NCBI RefSeq assembly: GCF_016741875.1
Contig: NZ_JAERRF010000023.1
Span: forward strand, 62,001-126,000
DNA from: Streptomyces coffeae
GTDB taxonomy: Bacteria > Actinomycetota > Actinomycetes > Streptomycetales > Streptomycetaceae
DNA: 64,000 bases
Reading direction: 5' to 3'
The notes beneath the pieces are model-generated. The model did not search any database. It saw nothing but the letters and a program-made list of their open reading frames with translations, and was not told the DNA's origin. The position numbers and the translations under genes were made by a program. Shown here piece by piece: positions 32,298 through 42,247 of the stretch. Numbering within the stretch: the first letter of the stretch is position 1; every line of letters starts with the position of its first letter.

Positions 32298-35200
32298 TTG
32301 AGCACGGCACACGGCAGAACCCACAGCGGCCCCGGCGGCCCGGTCCGGCGGCTGATCGCGGTGGTGCTCGCGATGACCACCGCCGTCGGCCTCGGTCTCA
32401 CGGCCGCGGACACCGCCACCGGCCGGGCACCGGCCGCCGACGGTTTCCCCGCGGAGGTGCACAGCTATCTCGAGGACCCCGAGCGCACCGGCGAGGGCCA
32501 GGAACCCCCGCACGCCCGGCTGCGGCCCGACAGCCCCGACCGGAAGAAGTGGGAGCGCAGCCTCGACGGCCGATGGCGGTTCGCCCTCGCCGACCGTCCC
32601 GAGGACGCCCCGCGCGGCTTCTGGAAGGAGGACTACAGCACCTCCGGCTGGCAGAGCGTCCAGGTGCCGCACACCTGGCAGACCGACGACCTCGACCATC
32701 CGCTGTTCCGCAACGTACAGAGCGAGATGGCTCCCGACGCCCCGCCGAAGGTGCCGCGCGACATCAACCCCACCGGGGCGTACGTCCGCACCGTCGAGGT
32801 GCCCCGGGACTGGGACGGCCGCCGTCAGGTGATCCGCTTCGACGGGGTCACCTCCGGCTGGTTCCTGTGGATCAACGGCCGGTATGTCGGCTACGACCAG
32901 GGCGGCTATGTGCCCGCCGAGTTCGATGTGACCGACTATCTGCGTCCGGGCAGTAACCGGATCGCCCTCCAGGTGCACCGCTGGAGCGCCGGGTCCTATC
33001 TGGAGGACTACGACCAGTGGCGCTACGCGGGCATCTTCCGCTCCGTGACGTTGTACTCCACGCCCACCACCCGGATGCAGGACGCATACGTCACCACCGA
33101 CCTCGACGACTCCTACCGGCACGCCACCCTGCGCACCGCGGTGGACATCGCGCGCACCCCGGGCGACACCAGCGGTCCGCACCGGGTCACCGGGGTGCTC
33201 TACGACCCCCGGGGGCGTGAGGTGCGGCGGCTGAGCGCCGAGGAGCACAACGGGAAGGCCGAACTCACCGGGAAGATCACCGATCCCGCCAAGTGGTCCG
33301 ACGAGACGCCGAACCTCTACGCGCTGGTGCTCACCCTGCGCGACCCCGGCGGCAGGGCGGTCCAGACCGTCCGCCAGAGTGTCGGCTTCCGTGAGATCGA
33401 GGTCAGGGACAAGCTGCTGAAGCTCAACGGCAAACGTGTCCTGATCCGCGGCGTCAACCGCGCCGAGACCGACCCGGCCACCGGACGGCATGCCACCCGG
33501 GCCCGGATGGAACAGGACATCCGGCTGATGAAGCGGCTGAACGTCAACGCCATCCGCACCTCGCACTACCCCTCGGACCCCTATCTCTACGAACTCGCCG
33601 ACCGCGAGGGCATCCTGATCGACGACGAGATGGAGATCGAGACCCACAGCCACGAGAGCTGCCCGCAGGACTGCCTCGCCGAACGCCCCGAGTGGCGGAA
33701 GGCGTTCCTCGACCGCCACCGGGGCATGGTGGAACGCGACAAGAACCATCCCAGCGTCATCCTGTGGGACACCGGCAACGAGGCCGGGCTCGGCAAGGCC
33801 CACTACGCCATGGCCGAGTGGACCAAGAAGCGCGAGCCCACCCGTCCGCTCTACCATCAGTCCAACTCGCCGGACGGCGACGCTCCGTTCGCCGATGTGG
33901 CCGGACCCCGCTATCCGACCCCGGCCTCCCTGGAGTCCAAGGCCAAGAGCTTCGACAAGCCCATCGTGATGGGCGAGTACGCCCACGCCATGGGCAACAG
34001 CCTCGGCAACTTCCGGGAGTTCTGGGAGGTGATGCGGTCCCAGCCGCGCGCCCAGGGCGGCTTCATCTGGGACTGGGCCGAGCAGAACATCCGCCGTCCG
34101 CTCCTCACCACCCCCGACTCCTCCGGCAACCACATCGCCGCGAGCCTGTCCGGCAAACCGGAGGTCGTCGACGGCAGCACCGGGGCCACGGGCGACCAGG
34201 CCCTGTATCTGTCCGGTCTTGACGACTTCGTCGAGGTCTACCGCGATCCGCGGCTGGACCTCACCGGTACCGCCGTCAGCCTCGACGCCAGGGTCAAGCC
34301 CGCCGACCCCTGGACCGGCGACTTCACCATCGTCAGCAAGGGCGATCAGTACGTGCTGCGGATGAAGGACAAGGACACCCTGGAGTTCACCCTCACCAGC
34401 CAGGGCAAGCCCCGTACCGTCACCGCCCCCGTCCCCTCCGGCTGGACCGGCGCCTGGCACCGGGTCACCGGCACCTACGACGGCACCGCCCTGCGGCTGT
34501 TCGTGGACGGTGCGCAGCTCGCCGAGACCGCCTGGAGCGGCCGGATCGACTACACCGGCTTCGACCTCGGCATCGGCCGCAACAACGACGCCATGGAGGA
34601 CGGCTGGACCGGACGCACCGCCAAGGGCACCATCGACCGGGTCCGGGTCTATGACACCGCCCTCGGCCCGGCCCGGCTGGCCGCGGACGAGGACCCCAAG
34701 CACAGCGCCCTGATCGCGCTGGACTTCGACCACGTCACCCGCGAGGGCAGCTATCTCTCCTACGGACTCTACGAGTCCGGGGTCGACGGACTCGTCACCG
34801 CCGACCGCCGCCCCGAACCCGAAACCGCCCAGCTCGCCTGGGTGCAGTCACCGATCCGGATCAGCGAACCGTCCTCCGGTGGCGGCGCCCGCTCCGGCGC
34901 GGTCACGGTCACCAATGAGCGCGCCTTCACCGGCACCCCGGACCTCACCCTGCGCTGGAAGGTGACCGAAGGCGCCAGAACCGTGGCCGACGGCAGCCAC
35001 ACCCTGGACGTCGGCCCCGGCGCGAGCGAGCGGATCCAGCTCCCGGCCCCGCCCGCCAACCCCGGCGGATACGAGCGCCACCTCACCGTTCAGGCCGTCA
35101 CCGCCCGCACCACCGACTGGGCGAAGGCCGGACACGTGGTGTCCTTCGGCCAGTTCGCGGTCGGCGGCGACAAGGTCCCCGAACCCGCCGCCCGCCCGGA

Positions 35201-36122
35201 CGGCGGCCCGGCCGAGGCCACCGGGAGCGGTGACACCGTCCGCGTCACCGGCAAGGGCTTCCGCTACACCTTCGACAAGAAGCAGGGCGCTCTCACCTCG
35301 ATGCGCGCGGACGGCCGCGAACTGCTGCGCTCCGGGCCCGAACTGGACGCCTGGCGCGCCCCGATCAGCAACGAGCGTTCCGACTGGGGCACCGCGGAGG
35401 GCAAACGCTGGCGCGCCCTGGGCCTGGACCGGCTGCGCACCACCGTGGACGGGGTGGAGGTGACACCCGGCGACGACGGCACGGTCACCGTGACCGTCCG
35501 CTCCACCGCCGCCGCCCCCGACGTCAGCGGCGCGTCCTTCGGCCAGACCGTGGCGTACCGGATCGACGGCTCCGGCGCGATCCGGGTACGGCACCGGGCC
35601 GAGGCACGCGGTGACTTCCGCACGCTGTCCTATCTGCCGCGGATCGGGCTGAAGCTGCGGGTGCCCCAGCGGTACGACACCTTCCGGTGGTACGGCCGCG
35701 GCCCGGTGGAGAGCTTCAACGACCGCAAGGACGGCACCCCCATGGGGGTGTGGTCCTCCTCGGTGAAGGACCAGTACGTGGAGTATCTGAAGCCGCAGGA
35801 CCACGGCAACCACGACGATGTGCGCTGGGCGTCGCTCACCGACGGCCGCGGCGGCGGACTGCTGGTCTCTGGTGACCTCGAGGTGGCCGCCACCGCGTAC
35901 GACGATCTCGACCGCGCGGCCTATCCGCACTTCCTGAAGCGCAACGACGGCTGGCACACCCTGCACGCCGACCACGCGGTCACCGGCGTGGGCGATACCC
36001 CCAACCCGGTCCGCGACCCGTACCGGGTGAAGGCCGACCGGGCCTACGACTACACCCTGACCCTGCGCCCGCTCGGCACCGGCGCGGCGGCGCATACTGG
36101 AAGGAGCAGCGACCAGTCGTGA
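32298..36122 (+). CDS. secreted family 2 beta-galactosidase with inserted LamG-like domain
   Basis: About 1274 residues. An N-terminal export signal contains PVRRLIAVVLAMTTAVG (possible Tat type). The GH2 order is then clear: sugar-binding domain (KKWERSLDGRWRF), jelly-roll and immunoglobulin-like parts, TIM barrel with RGVNRAE, acid/base Glu495 in DTGNEAG and nucleophile Glu560 in GEYAHAMGNS, then C-terminal domain 5 (RYDTFRWYGRGPVESFNDR). Residues ~625-800 hold a LamG/concanavalin-like insertion (LYLSGLDDFVEV to GTIDRVRVYDTAL) between the barrel and domain 4. Start TTG 32298 has a purine-rich GAGGTGAGGTGGGAG upstream; GTG 32286 is the alternative. It hydrolyses beta-galactosides outside the cell. 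Confidence 0.93.
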   Translation: MSTAHGRTHSGPGGPVRRLIAVVLAMTTAVGLGLTAADTATGRAPAADGFPAEVHSYLEDPERTGEGQEPPHARLRPDSPDRKKWERSLDGRWRFALADRPEDAPRGFWKEDYSTSGWQSVQVPHTWQTDDLDHPLFRNVQSEMAPDAPPKVPRDINPTGAYVRTVEVPRDWDGRRQVIRFDGVTSGWFLWINGRYVGYDQGGYVPAEFDVTDYLRPGSNRIALQVHRWSAGSYLEDYDQWRYAGIFRSVTLYSTPTTRMQDAYVTTDLDDSYRHATLRTAVDIARTPGDTSGPHRVTGVLYDPRGREVRRLSAEEHNGKAELTGKITDPAKWSDETPNLYALVLTLRDPGGRAVQTVRQSVGFREIEVRDKLLKLNGKRVLIRGVNRAETDPATGRHATRARMEQDIRLMKRLNVNAIRTSHYPSDPYLYELADREGILIDDEMEIETHSHESCPQDCLAERPEWRKAFLDRHRGMVERDKNHPSVILWDTGNEAGLGKAHYAMAEWTKKREPTRPLYHQSNSPDGDAPFADVAGPRYPTPASLESKAKSFDKPIVMGEYAHAMGNSLGNFREFWEVMRSQPRAQGGFIWDWAEQNIRRPLLTTPDSSGNHIAASLSGKPEVVDGSTGATGDQALYLSGLDDFVEVYRDPRLDLTGTAVSLDARVKPADPWTGDFTIVSKGDQYVLRMKDKDTLEFTLTSQGKPRTVTAPVPSGWTGAWHRVTGTYDGTALRLFVDGAQLAETAWSGRIDYTGFDLGIGRNNDAMEDGWTGRTAKGTIDRVRVYDTALGPARLAADEDPKHSALIALDFDHVTREGSYLSYGLYESGVDGLVTADRRPEPETAQLAWVQSPIRISEPSSGGGARSGAVTVTNERAFTGTPDLTLRWKVTEGARTVADGSHTLDVGPGASERIQLPAPPANPGGYERHLTVQAVTARTTDWAKAGHVVSFGQFAVGGDKVPEPAARPDGGPAEATGSGDTVRVTGKGFRYTFDKKQGALTSMRADGRELLRSGPELDAWRAPISNERSDWGTAEGKRWRALGLDRLRTTVDGVEVTPGDDGTVTVTVRSTAAAPDVSGASFGQTVAYRIDGSGAIRVRHRAEARGDFRTLSYLPRIGLKLRVPQRYDTFRWYGRGPVESFNDRKDGTPMGVWSSSVKDQYVEYLKPQDHGNHDDVRWASLTDGRGGGLLVSGDLEVAATAYDDLDRAAYPHFLKRNDGWHTLHADHAVTGVGDTPNPVRDPYRVKADRAYDYTLTLRPLGTGAAAHTGRSSDQS

Positions 36123-36168
36123 ACCCCGCGGGCCGGGCGCGTCCCGGCCCGCCGTCCTCCGATCGACG

Positions 36169-37026
36169 ATGACCGAGCACGGACCCCGCCCCACCGGCGT
36201 GGACCACCGGCCGCCACCCGTCGGCGGCATCCTGTGGTCCATCGCGGGGGAGGTGCGCAGTGTGCTCGCCCTCCCGGCCGCGCTGACCATGCAGGTGGCG
36301 CATCCGGCCGTGGGGGCGGGCGTGGACCAGCACTCCGTGTTCCGCACCGATCCGTGGGGGCGCGGTGAGCGCTCGCTGCGCTCGGTGCAGCTGTGGGTCT
36401 ACGGCGGGGACCGGGCCGCGGCGGAGGGCCGCAGACTGCGCGCCCTCCATCGCGATATCCGCGGTACGGACGCCGAGGGCCGTCCGTACCGCGCGCTCGA
36501 CCCCGAGCTCTACCGCTGGGTGCACGCCACCGGCTACCCGGTCTATCTGCGTGCCCAGCACTATCTGGGCGCCCGCCCCTTCACCGTCGCCGAGGAGCGC
36601 GCGCTGTACGCCGAGTGGCGATATGTCGGCCGAGTGCTGGGCATCGCCGACCACGAGCTGCCGCGCAGCGTCGAGGAGTTCTGGACGTACTACCGGGCGG
36701 TGGTGCGCGAGCGGCTGGAGCCCACACCGGTCGCCCGTGAACTGGCCGCCCCCGACGCGTCCGTCCCCGCCCCCGGCCCGCTGCCGCTGCGGCTTCTCTG
36801 GCCGGGTCTGCGCCCGCTGTTCACCCGCTTCCGCGCCTTCCTCACCACCGGGCTGATGCCGCCGGACGCCCGGGCGGCCATCGGCCTGGAGTGGACGGAT
36901 GCCCAGGAGCGCAGGCTGCGCTGGTTCGGCCGGGTGGTGCGGGTGACCGTACCGCTGCTGCCGGAGCGGCTGCGCTATCTGCCGATCGCGCGTGCGGCGC
37001 GGGCCGGTGCGCGCCGGGCGGGCTGA
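36169..37026 (+). CDS. MpaB/rubber oxygenase-family protein (DUF2236)
   Basis: A 285-residue protein with the DUF2236 catalytic-domain pattern: LWSIAGEVRSVLALPAALTMQVAHPAVGAGV, DPWGRGERSLRS, ALHRDIRG, HATGYPVYL and a late helix FWTYYRAVV. In rubber oxygenases (Lcp) and MpaB these His and Arg residues hold a b-type haem, and the same set of histidines (AHPAVG, ALHRDI, WVHATG) is kept here. Substrate is unknown; actinobacteria carry many paralogues. It starts 46 bp after the beta-galactosidase stop and may be cotranscribed, although no functional link is obvious. Confidence 0.85.
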   Translation: MTEHGPRPTGVDHRPPPVGGILWSIAGEVRSVLALPAALTMQVAHPAVGAGVDQHSVFRTDPWGRGERSLRSVQLWVYGGDRAAAEGRRLRALHRDIRGTDAEGRPYRALDPELYRWVHATGYPVYLRAQHYLGARPFTVAEERALYAEWRYVGRVLGIADHELPRSVEEFWTYYRAVVRERLEPTPVARELAAPDASVPAPGPLPLRLLWPGLRPLFTRFRAFLTTGLMPPDARAAIGLEWTDAQERRLRWFGRVVRVTVPLLPERLRYLPIARAARAGARRAG

Positions 37027-37064
37027 GCTCTCCCGCCCGCCCGGCGCTGGTGTCCGGGCCGGTG

Positions 37065-38555
37065 TCAGTGCCGGTGGGCGCTGTGCGTGGCCTGGATCCG
37101 GTCCCACGACTTCGGCTTCGCCACGGCCTTGGCCGGGCTGACCGCCGCCGCCTTCGCGGCCGACGCGGCGGGCTTGGCCGGGGTGTACAGCCAGGTCTCG
37201 AAGAGCTCGTCGAGCGGCTTGCCGGACACCTTCTCGGCGAAGGTGATGAAGTCCCGCACCGAGGCGTTGCCGTACCGGTTCTTCGCCGTCCAGCCCTTGA
37301 TGATGGCGAAGAAGTCCTTGTCGCCGACCTTGTTGCGCAGCGCCTGGAGGGCCAGCGCGCCCCGGTCGTACACCGCGCCGTGGAACTGGTTCTCCGCGCC
37401 CGGGTCGGCCGGCTTCACCGTCCAGAACGGGTCGTCCGCCGGGTAGGAGGCGTAGGTGTAGTCCGCCAGCTCCTGCGCGGTGCCCTCGCCCTCCTTCTCC
37501 GACCACAGCCACTGGGCGTAGGAGGCGAACCCCTCGTTGATCCAGATGTCCCGCCAGTCCTTCAGCGAGACGCTGTCGCCGAACCACTGGTGGGCCAGCT
37601 CATGGACGACCACCGAGGCGTTCGCGCCCCGGGAGAACTGGCGCGGGCTGTAGAACGGCCGGGTCTGGGTCTCCAGCGCGAACCCGGTGGGCACGTTCGG
37701 CACATAGCCGCCCAGCGCCTCGAAGGGGTACGGGCCGAAGACGGTGGACTCCCAGTCCACGATCTCCGCCGAGCGCTCCACGCTCGCCCGCGCCGCGCCC
37801 GCGTTGTCGCCGAGGTCCTTGCTGTAGGCGTTGATGACCGGCAGGCCGCTCGCGGTGGTGTCCTTGGTGATGTCGAACTTGCCCACCGCCAGCGTGGTCA
37901 GATACGTGGCCTGCGGTTTGGCGGAGCGCCAGTTGTACCGCGTCCAGCCCAGCTTGGAGGAGGTCGACTGGAGGGTCCCGTTGCTGATCGCCTGGGTCCC
38001 GTCCGGGACCGCCACCGACACGTCGTACGTGGCCTTGTCCAGCGGATGGTCATTGCTGGGGTACCACCACCACGCCGACTCCGGCTCACCGGCCGCCACC
38101 GCCCCGTCGGGGGTGCGCAGCCAGGCGGTGAACCCGCTCGCCTCCACCTTCGACGGGGTGCCGTGGTAGCGCACCACCACGGTGAAGGGGCGGCCCTTGT
38201 CCAGCGGCGCGGCCGGGGTGATCTCCAGCTCGTGGTCGCCGGTCGCGGTGAACGCCGCCTTCTTCCCGCCCACCAGCACCTCGCTCACATCCAGCGCGAA
38301 GTCCAGGTTGAAGCGCGACAGATCCTGGGTGGCGGTGGCCAGGACGGTCGTCGTGCCCTCCAGCCGGTCCGTCGTCGGCTGGTACTTCAGCCGCAGGTCG
38401 TAGTGGGAGACGTCGTACCCGCCGTTGCCGTACGAGGGGTAGTAGGAATCCCCGACGCCGGGGGCGCCCGGGGTGGCATCGGCCGCCGACGCCGGGATCG
38501 CCAGCAGCAGGCAGGCCGCGGCCGCACCCGGAACGAGAAGTCTGTGGTGACGCAC
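37065..38555 (-). CDS. secreted M1-family zinc metallopeptidase, short form
   Basis: A 496-residue secreted aminopeptidase-type enzyme. Signal peptide MRHHRLLVPGAAAACLLLAIPASAA; N-terminal beta domain; gluzincin site HELAHQWFGD with His318, Glu319, His322 and the third ligand Glu341 in WINEGFA. It lacks the large C-terminal ARM-like domain of full aminopeptidase N (about 850 residues), a short form common in streptomycetes. GTG 38555 is chosen for the GGAGG five bases upstream. The usual G-x-M-E-N exopeptidase motif is replaced by PTGFALE, so peptide-length specificity may differ. It is divergent from the S15 peptidase. Confidence 0.92.
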   Translation of the reverse strand: MRHHRLLVPGAAAACLLLAIPASAADATPGAPGVGDSYYPSYGNGGYDVSHYDLRLKYQPTTDRLEGTTTVLATATQDLSRFNLDFALDVSEVLVGGKKAAFTATGDHELEITPAAPLDKGRPFTVVVRYHGTPSKVEASGFTAWLRTPDGAVAAGEPESAWWWYPSNDHPLDKATYDVSVAVPDGTQAISNGTLQSTSSKLGWTRYNWRSAKPQATYLTTLAVGKFDITKDTTASGLPVINAYSKDLGDNAGAARASVERSAEIVDWESTVFGPYPFEALGGYVPNVPTGFALETQTRPFYSPRQFSRGANASVVVHELAHQWFGDSVSLKDWRDIWINEGFASYAQWLWSEKEGEGTAQELADYTYASYPADDPFWTVKPADPGAENQFHGAVYDRGALALQALRNKVGDKDFFAIIKGWTAKNRYGNASVRDFITFAEKVSGKPLDELFETWLYTPAKPAASAAKAAAVSPAKAVAKPKSWDRIQATHSAHRH

Positions 38556-38739
38556 GAGTCCTCCAACTCGTAGGGGAGAACGATCACTCGCGACTCTATG
38601 TACTCCCGGCTGGTTCCGCCCGCCCATCCCGCTTTCTGACATGTAATCGACATCCAGCCGACATACCGTCAGGTGCGGAACCGTCAGTTCCGGTGCGCGC
38701 CTCTTCTGCCCGGGAGTTGACTCGCGCTACCGTCCGGCC

Positions 38740-40731
38740 GTGCTGCTACCGAGGCGGAAATCCCGCATCCACCGGACCACGCTGATCCTGTTGTCGGTCA
38801 CCGCACTGCTGGCCGCCGCCGTCACCCTGCTGCCCCCGCTGGGCGCCCAGGCCGCCCATGCGGCCACCGCCGGAGCCCGGGAGAGCAGACCCGTCTACTC
38901 CTACGACCACGCCATACGTGAGTCCGTATGGGTGGACACCAGGGTCGACGGCGACGCGGACGGAAGGACCGACCGCGTCGCCGTCGACATCGTGCGGCCG
39001 CGCGAACCCGCCCAGGCGGGTCGCCGCATCCCCGTCATCATGGACGCCAGCCCGTACTACGCCTGCTGCGGACGCGGCAACGAGAGCCAGACCAAGACCT
39101 ATGACGCGGCCGGGAACCCGGTGCGGTTCCCGCTCTTCTACGACAACTACTTCGTACCGCGCGGCTACGCCACCGTCCTGGTCGACCTCGCCGGAACCAG
39201 CCGCTCCGACGGCTGTGTGGACATCGGCGGCCGGTCCGACATCCAGTCCGCGAAGTCCGTCGTCGACTGGCTGAACGGCCGGGCCCGCGGCTACGACGCC
39301 CCCAGCGGCGGCAGAGCCGTCCAAGCCACCTGGTCCAACGGCGCCACCGGCATGATCGGCAAGAGTTACGACGGCACCGTGGCCAACGGGGTGGCCGCCA
39401 CCGGCGTCAAGGGGCTCAAGACCATCGTGCCCATCGGCGCCATCTCCTCCTGGTACGACTACTACTTCGCGCGAGGAGCGCCCCTCTTCGACTCCGGCCC
39501 CGACGCCCTCGCCGATGCCGTCGAGAGCGACGCCGCCCGCGGGCGCTGCGCGGCCGTGCAGCGGCGGCTGGTCGAGGGAGCGCCGCGGACCGGCGACTGG
39601 ACCGCGCTGTGGAGCGCCCGCGACTACGTACCCGACGCCCGCAAGGTCCGCGCCAGCGTGTTCGCCGTCCACGGCATGCAGGACCTCAACGTCCGCACCA
39701 AGCACCTCGGACAGTGGTGGAACGCGCTCTCCCGCGCGGGTGTCGAGCGCAAGATCTGGCTCTCCCAGGCGGGACATGTCGACCCGTTCGACTTCCGGCG
39801 CGGGCACTGGGTGCGCACCCTGCACCGCTGGTTCGACCACTCCCTCATGGGCATCGACAACGGCATCGAGCGTGAACCGATGGCCGATGTCGAGCGCGCC
39901 CCCGACCAGTGGTCCACCGATCGCGTCTGGCCCCCGTCCGGCACCCGGCAGACCACTCTGCGCCCGCGCGGTGGCGACACCCCCGGCGTCGGCGTCCTCG
40001 GCACCCGGCGGGCCGCGCCCGGTACGACCGAGACCTTCACCGACAACCCCGCGCTGAGCGAGGCCGACTGGGCCGCGCAGCTCGGACGGTCCACCCCGGA
40101 CAAGGCGGGCTTCACCACCGGACCGCTGCGCAGACCGCTGCGGCTGTCCGGCTCGGGCACGGTGACCGTCACCGCCACCCCCTCCACCACCAGCGCCCAT
40201 CTCTCCGCGGTCCTGGTCGACGTCGGCCCGGCCACCATCCGTCACTACACCGGGGACGGCGAGGGGATCGTCACCCACGAGCGGCGCACCTGCTGGGGGA
40301 GCAGCACGGAGGGTGACAGCGCCTGCTTCAAGGAGACCGCCGCCGATCCCGCCCAGGTCGACCACACGGTCGTCAGCCGCGGCTGGGCCGACCTCGGCAC
40401 CTACGCCGGTGACGGCAAGGGCCGCCCGCTGACCCCGGGCGAGCGCTACACCCTCACCCTCGATCTCGCCGCCACCGACCACATCGTCCCGGCCGGACAC
40501 CGGCTCGCCCTCATCGTCGCCGGGACCGACGCGGGCCTCATCGAACCGCCGGACACCACCCCGAAGCTGACCCTCGATCTGCACCGCACCTCCGCCCGGC
40601 TGCCGCTGGTCGGCGGAGCACCGGATGCCACCACCGGATCCCCGCCCGCCGGGCTGCTGAAGAAGGGGGTCGCCGAGCCGGAGCCGGGGCGGCAGGGCGA
40701 CCGTATGCCCTCCGCACGCACCACCGGCTGA
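38740..40731 (+). CDS. secreted Xaa-Pro dipeptidyl-peptidase (S15/CocE family)
   Basis: A 663-residue secreted serine hydrolase. A long signal peptide (MLLPRRKSRIHRTTL, then a hydrophobic core to about AAHA) precedes the alpha/beta hydrolase domain; catalytic Ser209 is in GKSYDGT, with the His in SQAGHVDP, and the C-terminal jelly-roll typical of X-Pro peptidases and cocaine esterases follows (TVTATPSTTSAHLSAVLVDVG). It removes Xaa-Pro dipeptides from N-termini. The GTG start has no ribosome site, but TACCGT lies six bases upstream, compatible with a leaderless transcript. A long hairpin separates it from the M14 carboxypeptidase gene. Confidence 0.9.
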   Translation: MLLPRRKSRIHRTTLILLSVTALLAAAVTLLPPLGAQAAHAATAGARESRPVYSYDHAIRESVWVDTRVDGDADGRTDRVAVDIVRPREPAQAGRRIPVIMDASPYYACCGRGNESQTKTYDAAGNPVRFPLFYDNYFVPRGYATVLVDLAGTSRSDGCVDIGGRSDIQSAKSVVDWLNGRARGYDAPSGGRAVQATWSNGATGMIGKSYDGTVANGVAATGVKGLKTIVPIGAISSWYDYYFARGAPLFDSGPDALADAVESDAARGRCAAVQRRLVEGAPRTGDWTALWSARDYVPDARKVRASVFAVHGMQDLNVRTKHLGQWWNALSRAGVERKIWLSQAGHVDPFDFRRGHWVRTLHRWFDHSLMGIDNGIEREPMADVERAPDQWSTDRVWPPSGTRQTTLRPRGGDTPGVGVLGTRRAAPGTTETFTDNPALSEADWAAQLGRSTPDKAGFTTGPLRRPLRLSGSGTVTVTATPSTTSAHLSAVLVDVGPATIRHYTGDGEGIVTHERRTCWGSSTEGDSACFKETAADPAQVDHTVVSRGWADLGTYAGDGKGRPLTPGERYTLTLDLAATDHIVPAGHRLALIVAGTDAGLIEPPDTTPKLTLDLHRTSARLPLVGGAPDATTGSPPAGLLKKGVAEPEPGRQGDRMPSARTTG

Positions 40732-40740
40732 ACCCCTGCC

Positions 40741-40772
40741 ACGCGGTGCCCGGCGCCCGCCGGGCACCGCGT
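40741..40772 (+). terminator. hairpin terminator
   Basis: Arms ACGCGGTGCCCGGCG / CGCCGGGCACCGCGT (15 bp, tight loop) followed by a T/C run (TTCCCCCC), 9 bases after the S15 stop. Confidence 0.8.
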
Positions 40773-40802
40773 TCCCCCCAGGCTGCCGAGGAGGCACCGT
40801 TC

Positions 40803-42125
40803 ATGCCCTCGTCCTCTCGTGTGCTGCGTACCGCGATCTGCGGAACCATGGGCGCGGTTCTGACCGGATCCGTATGCATCGCCCCCGCACACGCACAGCC
40901 CTCCCCTCCCCGCACCGGTTTCGAGACCAGCCACGGTGCCCGCTGGACCTCCGAGGCGGAGGAGACGGACTTCCTGGCCACGGTCGACAAGGCGAGCCCC
41001 CGTATCGCCATCGACCGGATCGGCACCACCGCCCAGGGCCGCCCGCTGCGCCTGGTCCGGATCGGGGCGGCCACCGCTCCCGCCGACCCCGCCCACGCCA
41101 CCCGCAACACCATGCTGCTCATCTGCTCACAGCACGGTGATGAACCGTCCGGCCGTGAGGCGTGTCTGTCCACCGTCCGCCGCCTCGCCTATGCCAGGGA
41201 CTCCGCCACCCGCCACTTCCTGGAGCGCACCAACGTCCTGGTGGTGCCCACCGCCAACCCGGACGGCCGCGCAGCCGGCACCCGCACCAACTCCCAGACC
41301 ATCGACATCAACCGCGACCACATCGAGCTGACATCCGCCGAGGCCCGCACCATGGCGGCCGTGATCCGTGACTGGGCCCCCGACACCGTCTACGACCTGC
41401 ACGAGTACACCCCCACCGCCCCGTACTACAGGAAGGATGTGCTCACCCTGTGGCCGCGTAACCTCAACACCGCGGATACCGTGCACCACGAGGGGCGGAC
41501 CCTGTCCAACTCCTATGTCCGGCCGCGGGCCGTGGCCGCGGGCTACTCCGTCGGGGACTACGGGATCTGGACCGACCCGGAGACCGGCGAGCCCATCAAG
41601 CAGACCGCCGGAGACGACCAGGAACGGATCCTGCGCAACACCCTCGGGGCCAAGAACTCCGTGGGGCTGCTGGTGGAGACCCGCGCCGAAGCCCTCACCG
41701 ACGAGGAGGAGGCCGACCCCGCGCTCAACAACCGGCGGCGGGTCCTCTCACACCTCGCCTCCCTGGATGGCGCCTTCGACTATGTGAAGGAGCGGCGCGG
41801 CCGGATCGAGGCCGCCACCACGGCCGCCCGCCTCGCCGGATACGCCGACCGCGGTCCGGTGTACTTCGGCGGCGCCGACAACGACCCGGCCGAGGAGAGC
41901 GAGATACTCCAGGACCCGCCGTGCGGCTACCGGCTGGACGCCGCGCAGTACGGCGAGGTCACGGACGAACTGGCGCTCCACGGAGTGCGGGTGCGCCCCG
42001 ATTCCGGCTCCGGCGGGGGTGTGCTCGTCACCCTGCGCCAGTCCGCGCGTGCGCTGGTACCGCTGCTGCTGGACGAACGTGCCGCGTACCACCTCACCAC
42101 CGGACGGCCCGCGGACCATTGCTGA
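40803..42125 (+). CDS. secreted M14-family zinc carboxypeptidase
   Basis: A 440-residue secreted protein. Signal peptide to about APAHAQ; the M14 zinc site is H-x2-E (His111, Glu114 in SQHGDEPSG) with the third ligand His200 in YDLHEY; catalytic Glu is probably the one in LLVETRAEA. Start ATG 40803 has GAGGAGG at good spacing. It should remove C-terminal residues from peptides or peptidoglycan stems. With the M1 and S15 genes it forms a group of three different exopeptidase classes within 5 kb, fitting extracellular peptide scavenging. Confidence 0.9.
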   Translation: MPSSSRVLRTAICGTMGAVLTGSVCIAPAHAQPSPPRTGFETSHGARWTSEAEETDFLATVDKASPRIAIDRIGTTAQGRPLRLVRIGAATAPADPAHATRNTMLLICSQHGDEPSGREACLSTVRRLAYARDSATRHFLERTNVLVVPTANPDGRAAGTRTNSQTIDINRDHIELTSAEARTMAAVIRDWAPDTVYDLHEYTPTAPYYRKDVLTLWPRNLNTADTVHHEGRTLSNSYVRPRAVAAGYSVGDYGIWTDPETGEPIKQTAGDDQERILRNTLGAKNSVGLLVETRAEALTDEEEADPALNNRRRVLSHLASLDGAFDYVKERRGRIEAATTAARLAGYADRGPVYFGGADNDPAEESEILQDPPCGYRLDAAQYGEVTDELALHGVRVRPDSGSGGGVLVTLRQSARALVPLLLDERAAYHLTTGRPADHC

Positions 42126-42247
42126 CCGCCTGACCTGCCGATACAGGACATTGCGCGGCGGTGGAAAAAGGGCATGCCTCCCCAACTACTGGGTAGCCGC
42201 AAACTCGTTGACCAAACGTCGTTGAACATCCTGTGAAAGGTTTTTGC

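Noticed and set aside
32253..34733. 826-codon minus-strand frame opposite the beta-galactosidase
   Set aside because: The GH2 catalytic motifs on the plus strand are decisive; the opposite frame is low-complexity shadow.
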